Assembly: GCF_024137965.1 (NCBI RefSeq)
Contig: NZ_CP099975.1
Span: forward strand, 2,232,001 to 2,296,000
DNA length: 64,000 nt
From: Halomonas sp. Y3
GTDB taxonomy: Bacteria; Pseudomonadota; Gammaproteobacteria; Pseudomonadales; Halomonadaceae
Direction of reading: 5' to 3'
The position numbers were made by a program, and so were the translations under genes. The notes under the pieces were generated by a model. The model made no database searches, was not told the DNA's origin, and saw nothing but the letters and a program-made list of their open reading frames with translations. Of the stretch, positions 8,762 through 18,385 are shown in pieces (the first letter of the stretch is position 1; each line of letters opens with the position of its first letter).

Positions 8762-11524
8762 ATGAGAACCGATGCCGTGGTGTTGAGCGTCGCCTTCGGC
8801 TACCTGGCGCTGCTCTTCGTGATCGCCGCCTGGGGCGACCGCCGCGCCGAGCAGGGGCGCTCCCTGATCGGCTCCCCCACGGTCTATGCGCTCTCCATCG
8901 CCGTCTACTGCACCGCCTGGACCTTCTACGGCAGCGTGGGGCGGGCCGCCCAGTACGGCCCCAGCTTCCTGCTCATCTATCTGGGGCCGACCCTGGCGAT
9001 GCTGATGGCTCCCTTCCTGATCCGCAAGATGGTGCGCATCGCCAGCGTGCAGCGGATCACCTCCATCGCCGACTTCATCAGCGCCCGCTACGGCAAGAGC
9101 TCGAGCCTCGGCGCCCTGGTGGCGCTGATCGCCCTGATCGGCATCACCCCCTATATCACCCTGCAGCTCAAGGCGATCACGGTGAGCCATGCGGTGCTGG
9201 TCAACTACCCCCAGGCGCCGGAGCTGAGCATCGCCGAGGAGGCCTTCTGGGTCGACAAGTCCTTCTGGGTGGCGCTGGTGCTGGCGGTCTTCATCATCCT
9301 CTTCGGCACCCGCCACCTGGACGCCAGCGAACGCCACGAGGGCATGGTAGCGGCCATCGCCTTCGAGTCGATGATCAAGCTGGTCGCCTTCCTGGCGGTG
9401 GGCCTGTTCGTGGTCTTCGGCCTCTTCCACGGCCCGGGGGACCTCTTCCGCCAGGTGGCGGCGACTCCCGAGCTGGTGGGTGCCATGGGGCTCGACGCCA
9501 TTCCCGGCGGCGCCAGCGGCTGGATGGGCATGCTGGTGCTCGCCTTCCTGGCCTTCATCACCCTGCCCCGCCAGTTTCAGGTGCTGGTGGTGGAGAACGT
9601 CGACGAGCGCCATATCAAGCGCGCCACCTGGCTCTTCCCCCTCTACCTGCTGGCCATCAACCTCTTCGTGATCCCCATCGCCATGGCCGGCCTGCTGCTC
9701 TCCGCCGGCGACCCGGACAGCTATGTGCTGACCCTGCCGCTCTCGGCGGGCTTCGAAGGGCTGCCGCTGCTGGTCTTCATCGGCGGGCTCTCCGCCGCCA
9801 CCAGCATGGTGATCGTGGAGACCATCGCGCTCTCCACCATGGTCAGCAACCAGCTGATCATGCCGCTGCTGCTGCGCTCCCGGCGCCTGCACCTGAGCAG
9901 CCGCGGCGAGCTGGCCGGCTGGCTGCTGGGCATACGCCGGGTCGCCATCGTGCTGATCCTGCTGCTGGGCTACCTCTACCACGCCCTGATCGGCGACTCC
10001 TACAGCCTGGTCACCATCGGCCTGGTCTCCTTCGCCGCCGCCTGCCAGTTCGCCCCCGCCATGCTGATCGGCATGTACTGGCGGGGGGCCAACGGCCGCG
10101 GCGCCGCCCTGGGGCTGATCGCCGGCACCCTGATCTGGGCCTGGACCCTGCTGCTCCCGGGCTTCGCCCAGTCGGGCTGGCTCGACGACGCCTTCCTCAC
10201 CCAGGGCCCCTTCGGGATCGAATGGCTCAGGCCCTACGCCATGTTCGGCCTGGAGGGCTGGGACATCTACTCCCACTCCCTGCTCTGGAGCCTGACCGCC
10301 AACGTCGGCCTGCTGGTGGGCATCTCGCTGTTCAGCCGGCAGACCCCCCTGGAGCAGACTCAGGCGGCGCTGTTCACCGAGGCGATGCACCCGAGCCTGA
10401 TGGAGACCTCCCTGTGGCACGGCCAGACCACCCGGGGGGAGCTGCGCGCCCTGCTCGACCGCTATCTGGGGGCCAACGCCACCGCCCGGGTCTTCACCGG
10501 CTACCCCGGGGAGGAGCCCACCAACGACCAGCCCGCCCCACCGGAGCTGATCGCCCGGGCCGAGCAGGCGCTCTCCGGCGCCCTGGGCAACGCCTCGGCG
10601 CGGGTGCTGATCAACTCGGTGGTGCGCGGCGAGGCCCTGGACCTGGAGTCGATCCTCAGCATCCTCGACACCACCTCCGAGACCCTGGAGGTCAACCGCC
10701 GCCTGGAGCAGAAGTCCGAGGAGCTGGCCCGGGCCAGCGAGGAGCTGCGCGCCGCCAACGAGCGCCTGCGTGAGCTGGATCGCCTCAAGGATGAGTTCGT
10801 GGCCATGGTCAGCCACGAGCTGAGAACGCCGCTGACCTCGATTCGCGCCTTCGCCGAGATCCTGCGCGACAGCGGCGACCTGCCCGAAGAGAAGCGGGTG
10901 CACTTCCTCAACGTGGTGGTCAAGGAGAGCCAGCGGCTCTCGCGGCTGATCGAGGAGATCCTCGACCTGGCCCGTCTGGAGAGCGGCCGGCTGACCCTCA
11001 ACCCCCAGCAGCTGGACCTGGTGGAGCTGACCCGCCACAGCGTGGATGCGGTCCACCATATGCAGGAGGATCGCGGGGTGGCGCTGGAGGTACGGATCGA
11101 GGTGGAGACGGCGGCGGTGGTGGGCGACCCGGACCGCCTGGAGCAGGTGATCATCAACCTGCTCGATAACGCCGGCAAGTTCGCCGCCCCGGACGACCCC
11201 AGGGTGCTGCTGCGCCTGGCCCGCCACAAGAACCACTACCGCCTGTCGGTGGAGGACAACGGCCAGGGAATCGCCGAAGAGGAGCGCGAGCGGGTCTTCG
11301 AGAAGTTTCACCAGATCCAGCGCCTCGGCGAGACACCGGAGCAGACCCGGGGCCGGCCCCGGGGCAGCGGCCTGGGCCTGCCCATCAGCCGCGGCATCGT
11401 CGCCCACCTGGGCGGGCGCCTCTGGGTGGAGGACGCCCCCCACCTGGGCGGCGCCTGCCTGACCATGGAGCTTCCGGAGGCGCCTGCGGAAGCGTCGGCT
11501 AGGCGCGCTTCGCCCGACGCTTGA
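8762..11524 (+). CDS. Na+/solute symporter-histidine kinase (CbrA/CrbS type)
   Basis: 920-residue sensor kinase whose input domain is a sodium:solute symporter. Residues about 1-530 carry some 13 membrane segments with SSS-family features (GSVGRAAQYGP, RITSIADFISARYGKS). These are followed by a linker with a coiled coil (about 630-675), a HisKA domain with phospho-acceptor His685 in VSHELRTPL, and a HATPase domain with N-box NLLDNAGK (Asn803), EDNGQGI and GSGLGLPISRG. No receiver domain, unlike some relatives. Known members couple nutrient sensing (amino acids, acetate) to carbon-use regulons. GGGAGG lies 4 bases before the ATG. The lone receiver at 6071 is its probable partner. Its 3' end overlaps the convergent DUF294 gene by 26 bases. 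Confidence 0.93.
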   Translation: MRTDAVVLSVAFGYLALLFVIAAWGDRRAEQGRSLIGSPTVYALSIAVYCTAWTFYGSVGRAAQYGPSFLLIYLGPTLAMLMAPFLIRKMVRIASVQRITSIADFISARYGKSSSLGALVALIALIGITPYITLQLKAITVSHAVLVNYPQAPELSIAEEAFWVDKSFWVALVLAVFIILFGTRHLDASERHEGMVAAIAFESMIKLVAFLAVGLFVVFGLFHGPGDLFRQVAATPELVGAMGLDAIPGGASGWMGMLVLAFLAFITLPRQFQVLVVENVDERHIKRATWLFPLYLLAINLFVIPIAMAGLLLSAGDPDSYVLTLPLSAGFEGLPLLVFIGGLSAATSMVIVETIALSTMVSNQLIMPLLLRSRRLHLSSRGELAGWLLGIRRVAIVLILLLGYLYHALIGDSYSLVTIGLVSFAAACQFAPAMLIGMYWRGANGRGAALGLIAGTLIWAWTLLLPGFAQSGWLDDAFLTQGPFGIEWLRPYAMFGLEGWDIYSHSLLWSLTANVGLLVGISLFSRQTPLEQTQAALFTEAMHPSLMETSLWHGQTTRGELRALLDRYLGANATARVFTGYPGEEPTNDQPAPPELIARAEQALSGALGNASARVLINSVVRGEALDLESILSILDTTSETLEVNRRLEQKSEELARASEELRAANERLRELDRLKDEFVAMVSHELRTPLTSIRAFAEILRDSGDLPEEKRVHFLNVVVKESQRLSRLIEEILDLARLESGRLTLNPQQLDLVELTRHSVDAVHHMQEDRGVALEVRIEVETAAVVGDPDRLEQVIINLLDNAGKFAAPDDPRVLLRLARHKNHYRLSVEDNGQGIAEEERERVFEKFHQIQRLGETPEQTRGRPRGSGLGLPISRGIVAHLGGRLWVEDAPHLGGACLTMELPEAPAEASARRASPDA

Positions 11525-12626
11525 AGGCGCGGATCTGCTGCAGGTCGTGGCGCAGCAGCAGGCGCTGATCTTCGCCCAGGCGTGACAGGTCCACCCAGCC
11601 ATCGGCGGCCCGCCCCGCCTTGAGGCCGTGGCACTGCTCCTCCAGCAGCAGGGCCTGCAGCCGCTCCAGCGCGGCGGTCAGGCCGCGGCAGGTCTCCGCC
11701 CCCAGCGCCCCCACGACCACCAGCGCCGCCAGCCGCTCCCGGGTACCGACCTCCCGCACGCCGTGGCGCAGGGAGAGCAGGCGAGTCGCCGCCACCAGCG
11801 GCAGCACCGCCTGATGCTTGAGGTTGACCGCCCGCTCGTGGGGCGCCCCCTCCACCGACCCCGACAGCCGCCCGAAGCGGTCCAGGGCCACCGGCTGCTC
11901 ATCGAGCAGCGCCCCCATCTCATCGAGAAAGAGGCCGGCCCTGGGCATCAGCCGCGCCACCTGGTCGGCCAGCGCCTCGGCCAGATCCGCCTCGCCGTGG
12001 ACCGTCTGGAAATCGAGCAGGATATTGGCCTGCTGCACGCGCTTCACGCGGCGGTCGGCGGTCCACAGCGCTAGCTGCTCTCCCCACTCAGAGAGGCGCT
12101 TGCGCCACATCGGCCAGCGCGCCATCACATGGCCGCTGCAGAGGGGAATCCCGGCCTGGTCGAGCCGCTCGGTAAAGCGCTCCCCCAGCGCCTGGAAATA
12201 GCCGTCGATCTCGCCGTGCCGGCTATCCGGATAGTCGGCAATGATCATGCCGTTGTCCTGGTCCGGCCCCAGCAGGCTCTCCTGGCGGGCGCCGGAGCCC
12301 ATCACGATCACGCAGTAGGCCACCGGCGGCTCCCCCCACCCCTGCCCCTGCATCTCGTTCTGAGCCAGCTGGATGGCTCGCCGATAGAGCCAGGCGTTGT
12401 GGTCGCTGATCAGCTGACTGATGCGCCAGGCCGGCAGGTCCAGGCGCATCAGCGCCTCCACCAGCCGCGGTTGCCAGGCGTGAGCATCGGCAAGCCCGGG
12501 GGCAGGCCCCAGCTCCTTCAGGGCATCTCGCAGGGGCGCCAGCAGCGGCGGCAGCCGCGCCGGGTCGGGAAGCGGGTCGGCAGCGAAGAGAGTGCGCCAG
12601 GGGGAAGCACGGTGCAGCAGGCGCAT
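11499..12626 (-). CDS. DUF294 nucleotidyltransferase-like protein
   Basis: 375 residues. The centre carries the DUF294 nucleotidyltransferase signature YCVIVMGSGARQESLLGPDQDNG, with the GS/R-E-S motif and metal-binding DQD; a helical C-terminal substrate-binding domain follows. In many proteobacteria this family (GlnD-like, often with CBS domains) sits next to a DnaQ-like exonuclease and an SSS symporter or kinase, as here; this copy lacks CBS domains. Start set at ATG 12626, which has GGAG 5 bases upstream; a longer frame to 12683 lacks a ribosome site. Probably part of the same signalling module, modifying a protein or making a nucleotide product. The target is unknown. Confidence 0.85.
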   Translation of the reverse strand: MRLLHRASPWRTLFAADPLPDPARLPPLLAPLRDALKELGPAPGLADAHAWQPRLVEALMRLDLPAWRISQLISDHNAWLYRRAIQLAQNEMQGQGWGEPPVAYCVIVMGSGARQESLLGPDQDNGMIIADYPDSRHGEIDGYFQALGERFTERLDQAGIPLCSGHVMARWPMWRKRLSEWGEQLALWTADRRVKRVQQANILLDFQTVHGEADLAEALADQVARLMPRAGLFLDEMGALLDEQPVALDRFGRLSGSVEGAPHERAVNLKHQAVLPLVAATRLLSLRHGVREVGTRERLAALVVVGALGAETCRGLTAALERLQALLLEEQCHGLKAGRAADGWVDLSRLGEDQRLLLRHDLQQIRAFKRRAKRA

Positions 12627-12724
12627 GGTGACTCCGGTCAGGAAGGACCCGGCCAGTGTAGCGAGGCGCCGCCCGCGACACACTTGGGCGAAAGGGGAAT
12701 GGCGCGCCAGTGCTGCACGGCGGG

Positions 12725-13024
12725 TCAGCGCGGCGGAAACATCTCCTCACCCACCTCGTCGATGAAGCGCCGGGCCTTGCTGACCATCAGCTGGTCGCAG
12801 GCCTCGCGGCCGGGGACCATGTCGGAGCGTTCGAAGCGATGCTCCTGGGGCTCGCCCTCGGGGCTCACCCGGCGGATCCAGCCGCTGACGCGGTACTGGC
12901 CGCCCTGCTCGTCCGGCTCGGAGATGATCTGGTACCCCTGGTACTCCACCGGGTCGGCGGCCCGAGCCCCGGAGGGGCGCTTCTCGCCGCCGCCCAGCAG
13001 GCCGGAAAACAGTTTCTTGAACAT
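12725..13024 (-). CDS. HlyU-family protein
   Basis: 99 residues. Seen: the short N-terminal MFKKLFSGLLGGG helix, the family core VEYQGYQIISEPDEQGGQYRV, and the ending RFIDEVGEEMFPPR. Annotated in databases as HlyU-family transcriptional regulator, although it is not the winged-helix HlyU of Vibrio and has no obvious DNA-binding helix. GAGGAG sits 8 bases before the ATG. It lies downstream of argG on the same strand (88 bases) and may share its transcript. Function is poorly known; the name reflects homology only. Confidence 0.85.
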   Translation of the reverse strand: MFKKLFSGLLGGGEKRPSGARAADPVEYQGYQIISEPDEQGGQYRVSGWIRRVSPEGEPQEHRFERSDMVPGREACDQLMVSKARRFIDEVGEEMFPPR

Positions 13025-13112
13025 GGTCGCGTCTCCTCTTCGCTGCGCACGCCCGTGCAGACGACGACGCCGGCACGGGGCCGGCGTCGACGGAAGGCAT
13101 CAGCGGGGCCGA

Positions 13113-14333
<1,221 letters not shown>

Positions 14334-14502
14334 TCGGGGCTCCTCGATAAACGGATAGGGATGTTGCGTCAGAACGCCCAGTATAGCGCGCCAGGGTCAA
14401 GACGAATACCAGCCCCGGGACGTCCCGGGGGCCGACCTGCTAGACTGCGCAAATTCACCCCGGGGCGGGGTGATCGAGACCGAAAGACGCAAGGAGAGGT
14501 GC

Positions 14503-15171
14503 ATGAGCGAGGCGATCGCCCGCGGCCTGCTGGCACAGCGATTCCGCAGTTTTTTGCCGGTGGTGGTGGATATGGAGACCGGCGGCTTCAACGCCGAACG
14601 CGATGCGATCCTCGAGATCGCCGCCGTGACCCTGACCATGGACGCCGAGGGCAACCTCCTGCCCGAGTCCACCTATGCCTTTCATGTGACGCCCTTCGAG
14701 GGAGCCAACGTGGAGCAGTCGGCGCTGGACTTCACCGGCATCAGGCTCGATGACCCGCTGCGCCAGCGCGTCGCCCTCTCCGAGGCCGAGGCACTCGGCG
14801 AGATCTTTCGTCCGGTGCGCAAGGCGATCAAGGCCCACGGCTGCACCCGAGCGGTGCTGGTGGGCCACAACTCCGCCTTCGACCACGGCTTTCTCAACGC
14901 CGCGGTAGCCCGCTGCGGCATCAAGCGCAACCCCTTCCACCCCTTCTCGAGCTTCGACACCGCCTCCCTGGCCGGCCTGGTCTATGGCCAGACGGTGCTG
15001 GCCCGGGCCTGTCGCGCCGCGGGGATCGAGTTCGACAACAGCGAGGCCCACTCCGCCCGCTACGACACCGAACGCACCGCGGAGCTCTTCTGCGCCATGG
15101 TCAACCGCTACAGGGACCTCGGCGGCTGGGCCCAGGCCCAGCGCGAACAGGGGATCGAAGAACAGCCGTAA
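14503..15171 (+). CDS. rnt: Ribonuclease T
   Basis: DEDDh 3'-5' exoribonuclease that trims the CCA end of tRNAs and matures stable RNA 3' ends. 222 residues. Seen: VVDMETGGF (catalytic Asp and Glu), [12 protein letters not shown] (Asp), and [15 protein letters not shown] (His, Asp). ATG 14503 chosen because AAGGAGAG lies 6-8 bases upstream. The stop codon falls inside a GCCGTAAGC repeat that is mirrored beyond the terminator at the end of grxD. Confidence 0.97.
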   Translation: MSEAIARGLLAQRFRSFLPVVVDMETGGFNAERDAILEIAAVTLTMDAEGNLLPESTYAFHVTPFEGANVEQSALDFTGIRLDDPLRQRVALSEAEALGEIFRPVRKAIKAHGCTRAVLVGHNSAFDHGFLNAAVARCGIKRNPFHPFSSFDTASLAGLVYGQTVLARACRAAGIEFDNSEAHSARYDTERTAELFCAMVNRYRDLGGWAQAQREQGIEEQP

Positions 15172-15271
15172 GCCGTAAGCTGGAAAGCAGCATCGTCTTG
15201 CTGTCCGTATAGCAAACACCCCCGCAGCACGGCTACGGGGGTGTTTTTTCTTAAAGCTTCAGGCTTACGGC
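15165..15271. repeat. Inverted GCCGTAAGC repeats flanking a terminator
   Basis: GCCGTAAGC occurs twice in a row at 15165-15173 and 15172-15180 on the plus strand and once inverted at 15263-15271. The repeats bracket the rnt/grxD terminator; the rnt stop lies inside the left copy, and the grxD stop is two bases beyond the right copy. They may be part of a short dispersed extragenic repeat. Confidence 0.75.
15215..15247 (+). terminator. Rho-independent terminator after rnt
   Basis: Stem AACACCCCCG / CGGGGGTGTT with a short A/C/G-rich loop, followed by a run of six T residues. It serves rnt on the plus strand; the A-rich left foot makes weak activity for grxD on the minus strand possible. Confidence 0.88.
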
Positions 15272-15272
15272 T

Positions 15273-15617
15273 TCAAGCTCCAGACGAAGTCTGGTTGTGC
15301 TTGGCGGCGGTTTCCTTGATCAGCTTCTCGAGCTCGCCGCTCTGGTGCATCTCCATAACGATATCGCAGCCGCCGACCAGCTCGCCCTCGACCCACAGCT
15401 GCGGGAAGGTGGGCCAGTTGGCAAACTTGGGCAGCTCGGCGCGGATATCTGGGTTATCCAGGATATTAACGAAGGCGAAGCGTTCGCCGCAGGACATCAG
15501 GGCCTGGACAGTCTGGGCGGAGAAGCCGCACTGGGGCAGCTGCGGGGTGCCCTTCATGTAGATCAGGATCGGGTTCTCGCCGATCTGGCGCTGGATGTTC
15601 TCGAGGGTGGTGCTCAT
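15273..15617 (-). CDS. grxD: Monothiol glutaredoxin Grx4
   Basis: 114-residue CGFS-type glutaredoxin that binds and transfers [2Fe-2S] clusters. Seen: MKGTPQLPQCGFSAQTVQAL with the single active-site cysteine, the WPTFPQLWVEGELVGGCDI glutathione-binding region, and the usual length for the family. GGAG is 5 bases before the ATG. Convergent with rnt across a strong terminator. Confidence 0.97.
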   Translation of the reverse strand: MSTTLENIQRQIGENPILIYMKGTPQLPQCGFSAQTVQALMSCGERFAFVNILDNPDIRAELPKFANWPTFPQLWVEGELVGGCDIVMEMHQSGELEKLIKETAAKHNQTSSGA

Positions 15618-15802
15618 GGCATCTCCGTTTCTGGTATGGCTAGGCCGGGAAAATCATCGCTGCCGGCTGTCAGGCCTGGCAAGACAACAATACCCGAGTT
15701 CAGCGGTAGGTCTTGGTGCGGACCATTCTACTGGCAGAGGTCGCGTTGCGCATCCCCCGACAGCTGGCTAGGATGAGCGTTTTTTCCCGTGGAGCACGCC
15801 CT

Positions 15803-16723
15803 ATGGCCACCCGCCATTTCCTGACCCTGCTGGACCTGAGCCAGGATGAGCTGCACTACCTCATCCAGCGCGCCATCACCATCAAGAACGAGCTGAAGGC
15901 CCAGGGCCCGGTCTATGCCCCCTTCCGCAACCGCACCCTGGCGATGATCTTCGAGAAGTCCTCGACCCGCACCCGGGTCTCCTTCGAGACCGCCATGGCG
16001 CACTTCGGCGGCCATGCGCTCTTCCTGTCGCCGCGGGATACCCAGCTCGGTCGCGGTGAGCCCATCGGCGATACCGCCCGGGTGCTCTCGGAGATGGTCG
16101 ACGCGGTGATGATTCGCACCTTCTCCCACGCGGGCCTGGAGGAGTATGCCGCCGCCAGCAGCGTGCCGGTGATCAACGCCCTCACCGACGACTACCACCC
16201 CTGCCAGCTGCTCGCCGACGTGATGACCTGGACCGAGCTGCGCGGCAGCGTCAAGGGCAAGACCGCGGTGTGGATCGGCGACGGCAACAACATGTGCCAC
16301 TCCTGGATCAACGCCGCCCGCCAGTTCGATTTCCAGCTGCGCATCTGCTGCCCGGAGGGCTACGAGCCGCGCCGGGACATCCTCGAGGCCGCCGGCGATC
16401 GCATCAGCATCCACCGCGACCCGGCCGAGGCGGTCCTCGATGCCGACCTGGTCACCACCGACGTCTGGGCCTCCATGGGCCAGGAGGAGGAGCAGGCCAA
16501 GCGGGAGGCGGACTTCGCCGGCTTCCAGGTCACCGAGGCACTGCTCGACCGCGCCAGGGACGATGCCCTCTTCCTGCACTGCCTGCCCGCCCACCGCGGC
16601 GAGGAGATCAGCGAGACCCTGCTCGAGGATCCACGGGCCGTGGTCTGGCAGGAGGCCGGCAACCGCCTGCACGCCCAGAAGGCACTGATCGAGTTTCTGC
16701 TGCTGGGCCGCGTCCAGAGCTGA
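15803..16723 (+). CDS. argF: Ornithine carbamoyltransferase
   Basis: Makes citrulline from ornithine and carbamoyl phosphate. 306 residues. Seen: the carbamoyl-phosphate loop [28 protein letters not shown] (HPxQ), an ornithine-side [11 protein letters not shown], and catalytic [10 protein letters not shown]. The ATG at 15803 has GGAG 8 bases upstream; an in-frame extension to 15713 lacks such a site. Anabolic or catabolic use cannot be told from sequence, but nearness to argG favours biosynthesis. Confidence 0.97.
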   Translation: MATRHFLTLLDLSQDELHYLIQRAITIKNELKAQGPVYAPFRNRTLAMIFEKSSTRTRVSFETAMAHFGGHALFLSPRDTQLGRGEPIGDTARVLSEMVDAVMIRTFSHAGLEEYAAASSVPVINALTDDYHPCQLLADVMTWTELRGSVKGKTAVWIGDGNNMCHSWINAARQFDFQLRICCPEGYEPRRDILEAAGDRISIHRDPAEAVLDADLVTTDVWASMGQEEEQAKREADFAGFQVTEALLDRARDDALFLHCLPAHRGEEISETLLEDPRAVVWQEAGNRLHAQKALIEFLLLGRVQS

Positions 16724-16742
16724 CCCCAGGGCAGAGCTCCCA

Positions 16743-16778
16743 ACGAAGCCCCGGCGCGCTCCACCGCCGGGGCTTCGT
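16743..16778 (+). terminator. Strong hairpin after argF
   Basis: 14-bp perfect stem ACGAAGCCCCGGCG / CGCCGGGGCTTCGT with an 8-base loop, 20 bases after the argF stop. No good T-run follows, so it may be an mRNA 3'-end stabiliser as much as an intrinsic terminator. Confidence 0.7.
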
Positions 16779-16798
16779 CATTCCAGCCGGCTAGACCT

Positions 16799-16827
16799 TT
16801 GTATAATGTCGACCTTGGTAGTATAAT
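16799..16827 (+). promoter_or_regulatory. Sigma-70 promoter for the 16866 gene
   Basis: TTGTAT (16799-16804), a 17-base spacer, then a perfect TATAAT (16822-16827). A second TATAAT lies at 16802-16807 but has no clear -35 hexamer. Confidence 0.6.
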
Positions 16828-16865
16828 GCGCCGCAGCACATTCAGCGTGTAAGGAATTGCGGCAC

Positions 16866-17171
16866 ATGATGATCGACACTTCCCCCATCGCCTCCATGCA
16901 GCGCAGCCTGCGCCAGTGCCTATCCCACATGGCGGCCATGCTCTACCACCACGGGCATGTCCTGGAAACCGTCTCCGTGCCCCACCGCGGCCTGGATCGA
17001 CGCGAAGCGGAAAGCATCGCCAGCAGCACCAGCGAGTGGCAGACCTGCGAGAAGGTGCTGGTCAACAGCGAAGCAGCCTCCTGGAACGAGCATAACCGCC
17101 TGGTGCTGACGCCCCTGGGTCGCGAACTGCTGTTCGACATGTTCGGAGAAGGCGCCGCCGACTGCGCCTGA
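16866..17171 (+). CDS. Hypothetical protein, 101 residues
   Basis: I do not recognise this protein. It is soluble with no signal peptide or membrane segment. An early helix-rich part contains LSHMAAMLYHHGHVLETVSVPHRGLDRREAESIA; the C-terminal part (NEHNRLVLTPLGRELLFDMFGE) looks like a short beta/helix unit of the kind found in helix-turn-helix wings, but no full HTH is visible. AAGGA sits 10 bases before the first of two ATGs. It is bounded by a perfect -10 promoter and a terminator, so it is an independent small transcription unit. Confidence 0.8.
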   Translation: MMIDTSPIASMQRSLRQCLSHMAAMLYHHGHVLETVSVPHRGLDRREAESIASSTSEWQTCEKVLVNSEAASWNEHNRLVLTPLGRELLFDMFGEGAADCA

Positions 17172-17198
17172 GCCCCAGACTGACAGCCAAAGCGCGCT

Positions 17199-17232
17199 CA
17201 AGCCCCGCCCGGCCATGCCGAGGCGGGGCTTG
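17199..17232 (+). terminator. Terminator after the 101-residue hypothetical gene
   Basis: 11-bp stem CAAGCCCCGCC / GGCGGGGCTTG with a 12-base loop, 27 bases after the stop; a weak T-rich tail follows. Confidence 0.7.
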
Positions 17233-17348
17233 CTGCTTTGCGGCCCTCGCCCCCCCGCGCCACCGGGTGCGACCAAGGCCACCGGAAGCGACCAGACCAA
17301 ACGCCCCGGGCAGCGAATACAAAGCATGTAAAACAGCGCATGCAAAAA

Positions 17349-17381
17349 AACCCCGGGTAGCGCGCTGCGCTACCCGGGGTT
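17349..17381 (-). terminator. Terminator of the tRNA-Ala transcript
   Basis: Perfect 15-bp stem AACCCCGGGTAGCGC / GCGCTACCCGGGGTT with a 3-base loop. On the minus strand it is followed by seven T residues, so it ends the tRNA-Ala transcript; only three T residues follow on the plus strand. Confidence 0.9.
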
Positions 17382-17393
17382 TCGGTATTCGGT

Positions 17394-17469
17394 TGGTGGA
17401 GCCTAGCGGGATCGAACCGCTGACCTCAACACTGCCAGTGTTGCGCTCTCCCAGCTGAGCTAAGGCCCC
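17394..17469 (-). tRNA. tRNA-Ala (anticodon GGC)
   Basis: 76 nt including an encoded CCA. Acceptor stem GGGGCCU / AGGCUCC, the standard D-arm UAGCUCAGCUGGGAGAG, anticodon loop CUGGCAG (anticodon GGC) on a 5-bp stem, and T-arm GGUUCGAUCC. Single tRNA gene with its own promoter and terminator. Confidence 0.96.
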
Positions 17470-17500
17470 ACGCTGTTCCCGCTCCGCGAGAACGAGGCAA

Positions 17501-17529
17501 ATAGTACGCAAGAGAGCTACCGCCGTCAA
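17501..17529 (-). promoter_or_regulatory. Sigma-70 promoter for tRNA-Ala
   Basis: On the minus strand: TTGACG (17529-17524), a 17-base spacer, TACTAT (17506-17501), about 32 bases before the tRNA 5' end. Confidence 0.8.
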
Positions 17530-17667
17530 CCCCCGCGGCGAAAGTGAGAAAAAGCGAACAAGGTATACTTTCCCCCTTCGTCCGAGTTGTGCCACCCTTT
17601 CCTCCAGTGGAGTGCATCCCACTGCCGCGCTACCCCTTGACCGCCAACTAGCTCAGGAGCCGCTGCC

Positions 17668-18315
17668 TTGATCCGGGTACTGATAGCCGATGACCATCAC
17701 CTGGTAAGGACCAGCATCGCCCACCTTCTCAATGCGGAAAAAGACATCCGCGTGATGGGAGAAGCCTGCAACGGCGAAGAGGCCATCGCCGAGACACGCC
17801 GCCTCGCGCCCGACGTGGTCCTGATGGATGTCCGCATGCCGGGCATCGGCGGGTTGGAAGCCACCCGCAAGATTCATCGCACCCAGCCCGACACGCGGGT
17901 GCTGATCCTGACCGCCTGGCTGGAGGAAGCCTTCGCCCAGCGGCTGCTGGATGCCGGCGCCTTCGGCATCCTGAGCAAGGACTGCCAGCACGAGGAGATG
18001 GTGTCGGCCATCCGCGGCGTGTTCGGCGGCCAGCGCTACGTCAGCCCCGACGTGGCGCAGCGCCTGGTGCTCTCGCGCATCGACGCCTCGGAGAACCCCT
18101 TCGATCAGCTCTCCCAGCGCGAAATGCAGGTCGCGATGATGATCGTCAACTGCCAGAAGGTCGCCGACATCTCCGACCGCCTCTTCCTCAGCCCCAAGAC
18201 GGTGAACACCTACCGCTACCGGATCTTCGACAAGCTGGGGGTGCAGACCGACGTGGAGCTCACCCACCTCGGGCTTCGCCACGGCCTGGTCGAGGGGTTC
18301 GCCAGCGTGGAGTGA
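17668..18315 (+). CDS. uvrY: GacA/UvrY-type response regulator
   Basis: 215-residue NarL-type regulator, the expected partner of a BarA/GacS kinase, which controls CsrA through small RNAs. Seen: receiver with Asp8/Asp9 and phospho-acceptor Asp54 ([10 protein letters not shown]), Thr in ILTAWL, Lys in ILSKDC, then a LuxR-type HTH ([39 protein letters not shown]). The start is TTG 17668: AGGAG lies 8 bases upstream, and the protein then begins [10 protein letters not shown] as in homologues. Followed by uvrC and pgsA, the conserved gammaproteobacterial order. Could equally be called gacA. Confidence 0.95.
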   Translation: MIRVLIADDHHLVRTSIAHLLNAEKDIRVMGEACNGEEAIAETRRLAPDVVLMDVRMPGIGGLEATRKIHRTQPDTRVLILTAWLEEAFAQRLLDAGAFGILSKDCQHEEMVSAIRGVFGGQRYVSPDVAQRLVLSRIDASENPFDQLSQREMQVAMMIVNCQKVADISDRLFLSPKTVNTYRYRIFDKLGVQTDVELTHLGLRHGLVEGFASVE

Positions 18316-18385
18316 GCGTGCCGGGGCAAGCCCCCGGGACGATCTGCTAGGATAGCGCTCCCGTCACGTCGCCAGGCGCGCGCCC

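Noticed and set aside
8336-11602. 1088-codon open frame on the minus strand opposite the symporter-kinase
   Set aside because: It mirrors a clear plus-strand gene; the product is Q/G/H/A-rich low-complexity sequence typical of antisense frames in high-GC DNA, with no ribosome site or known domain.
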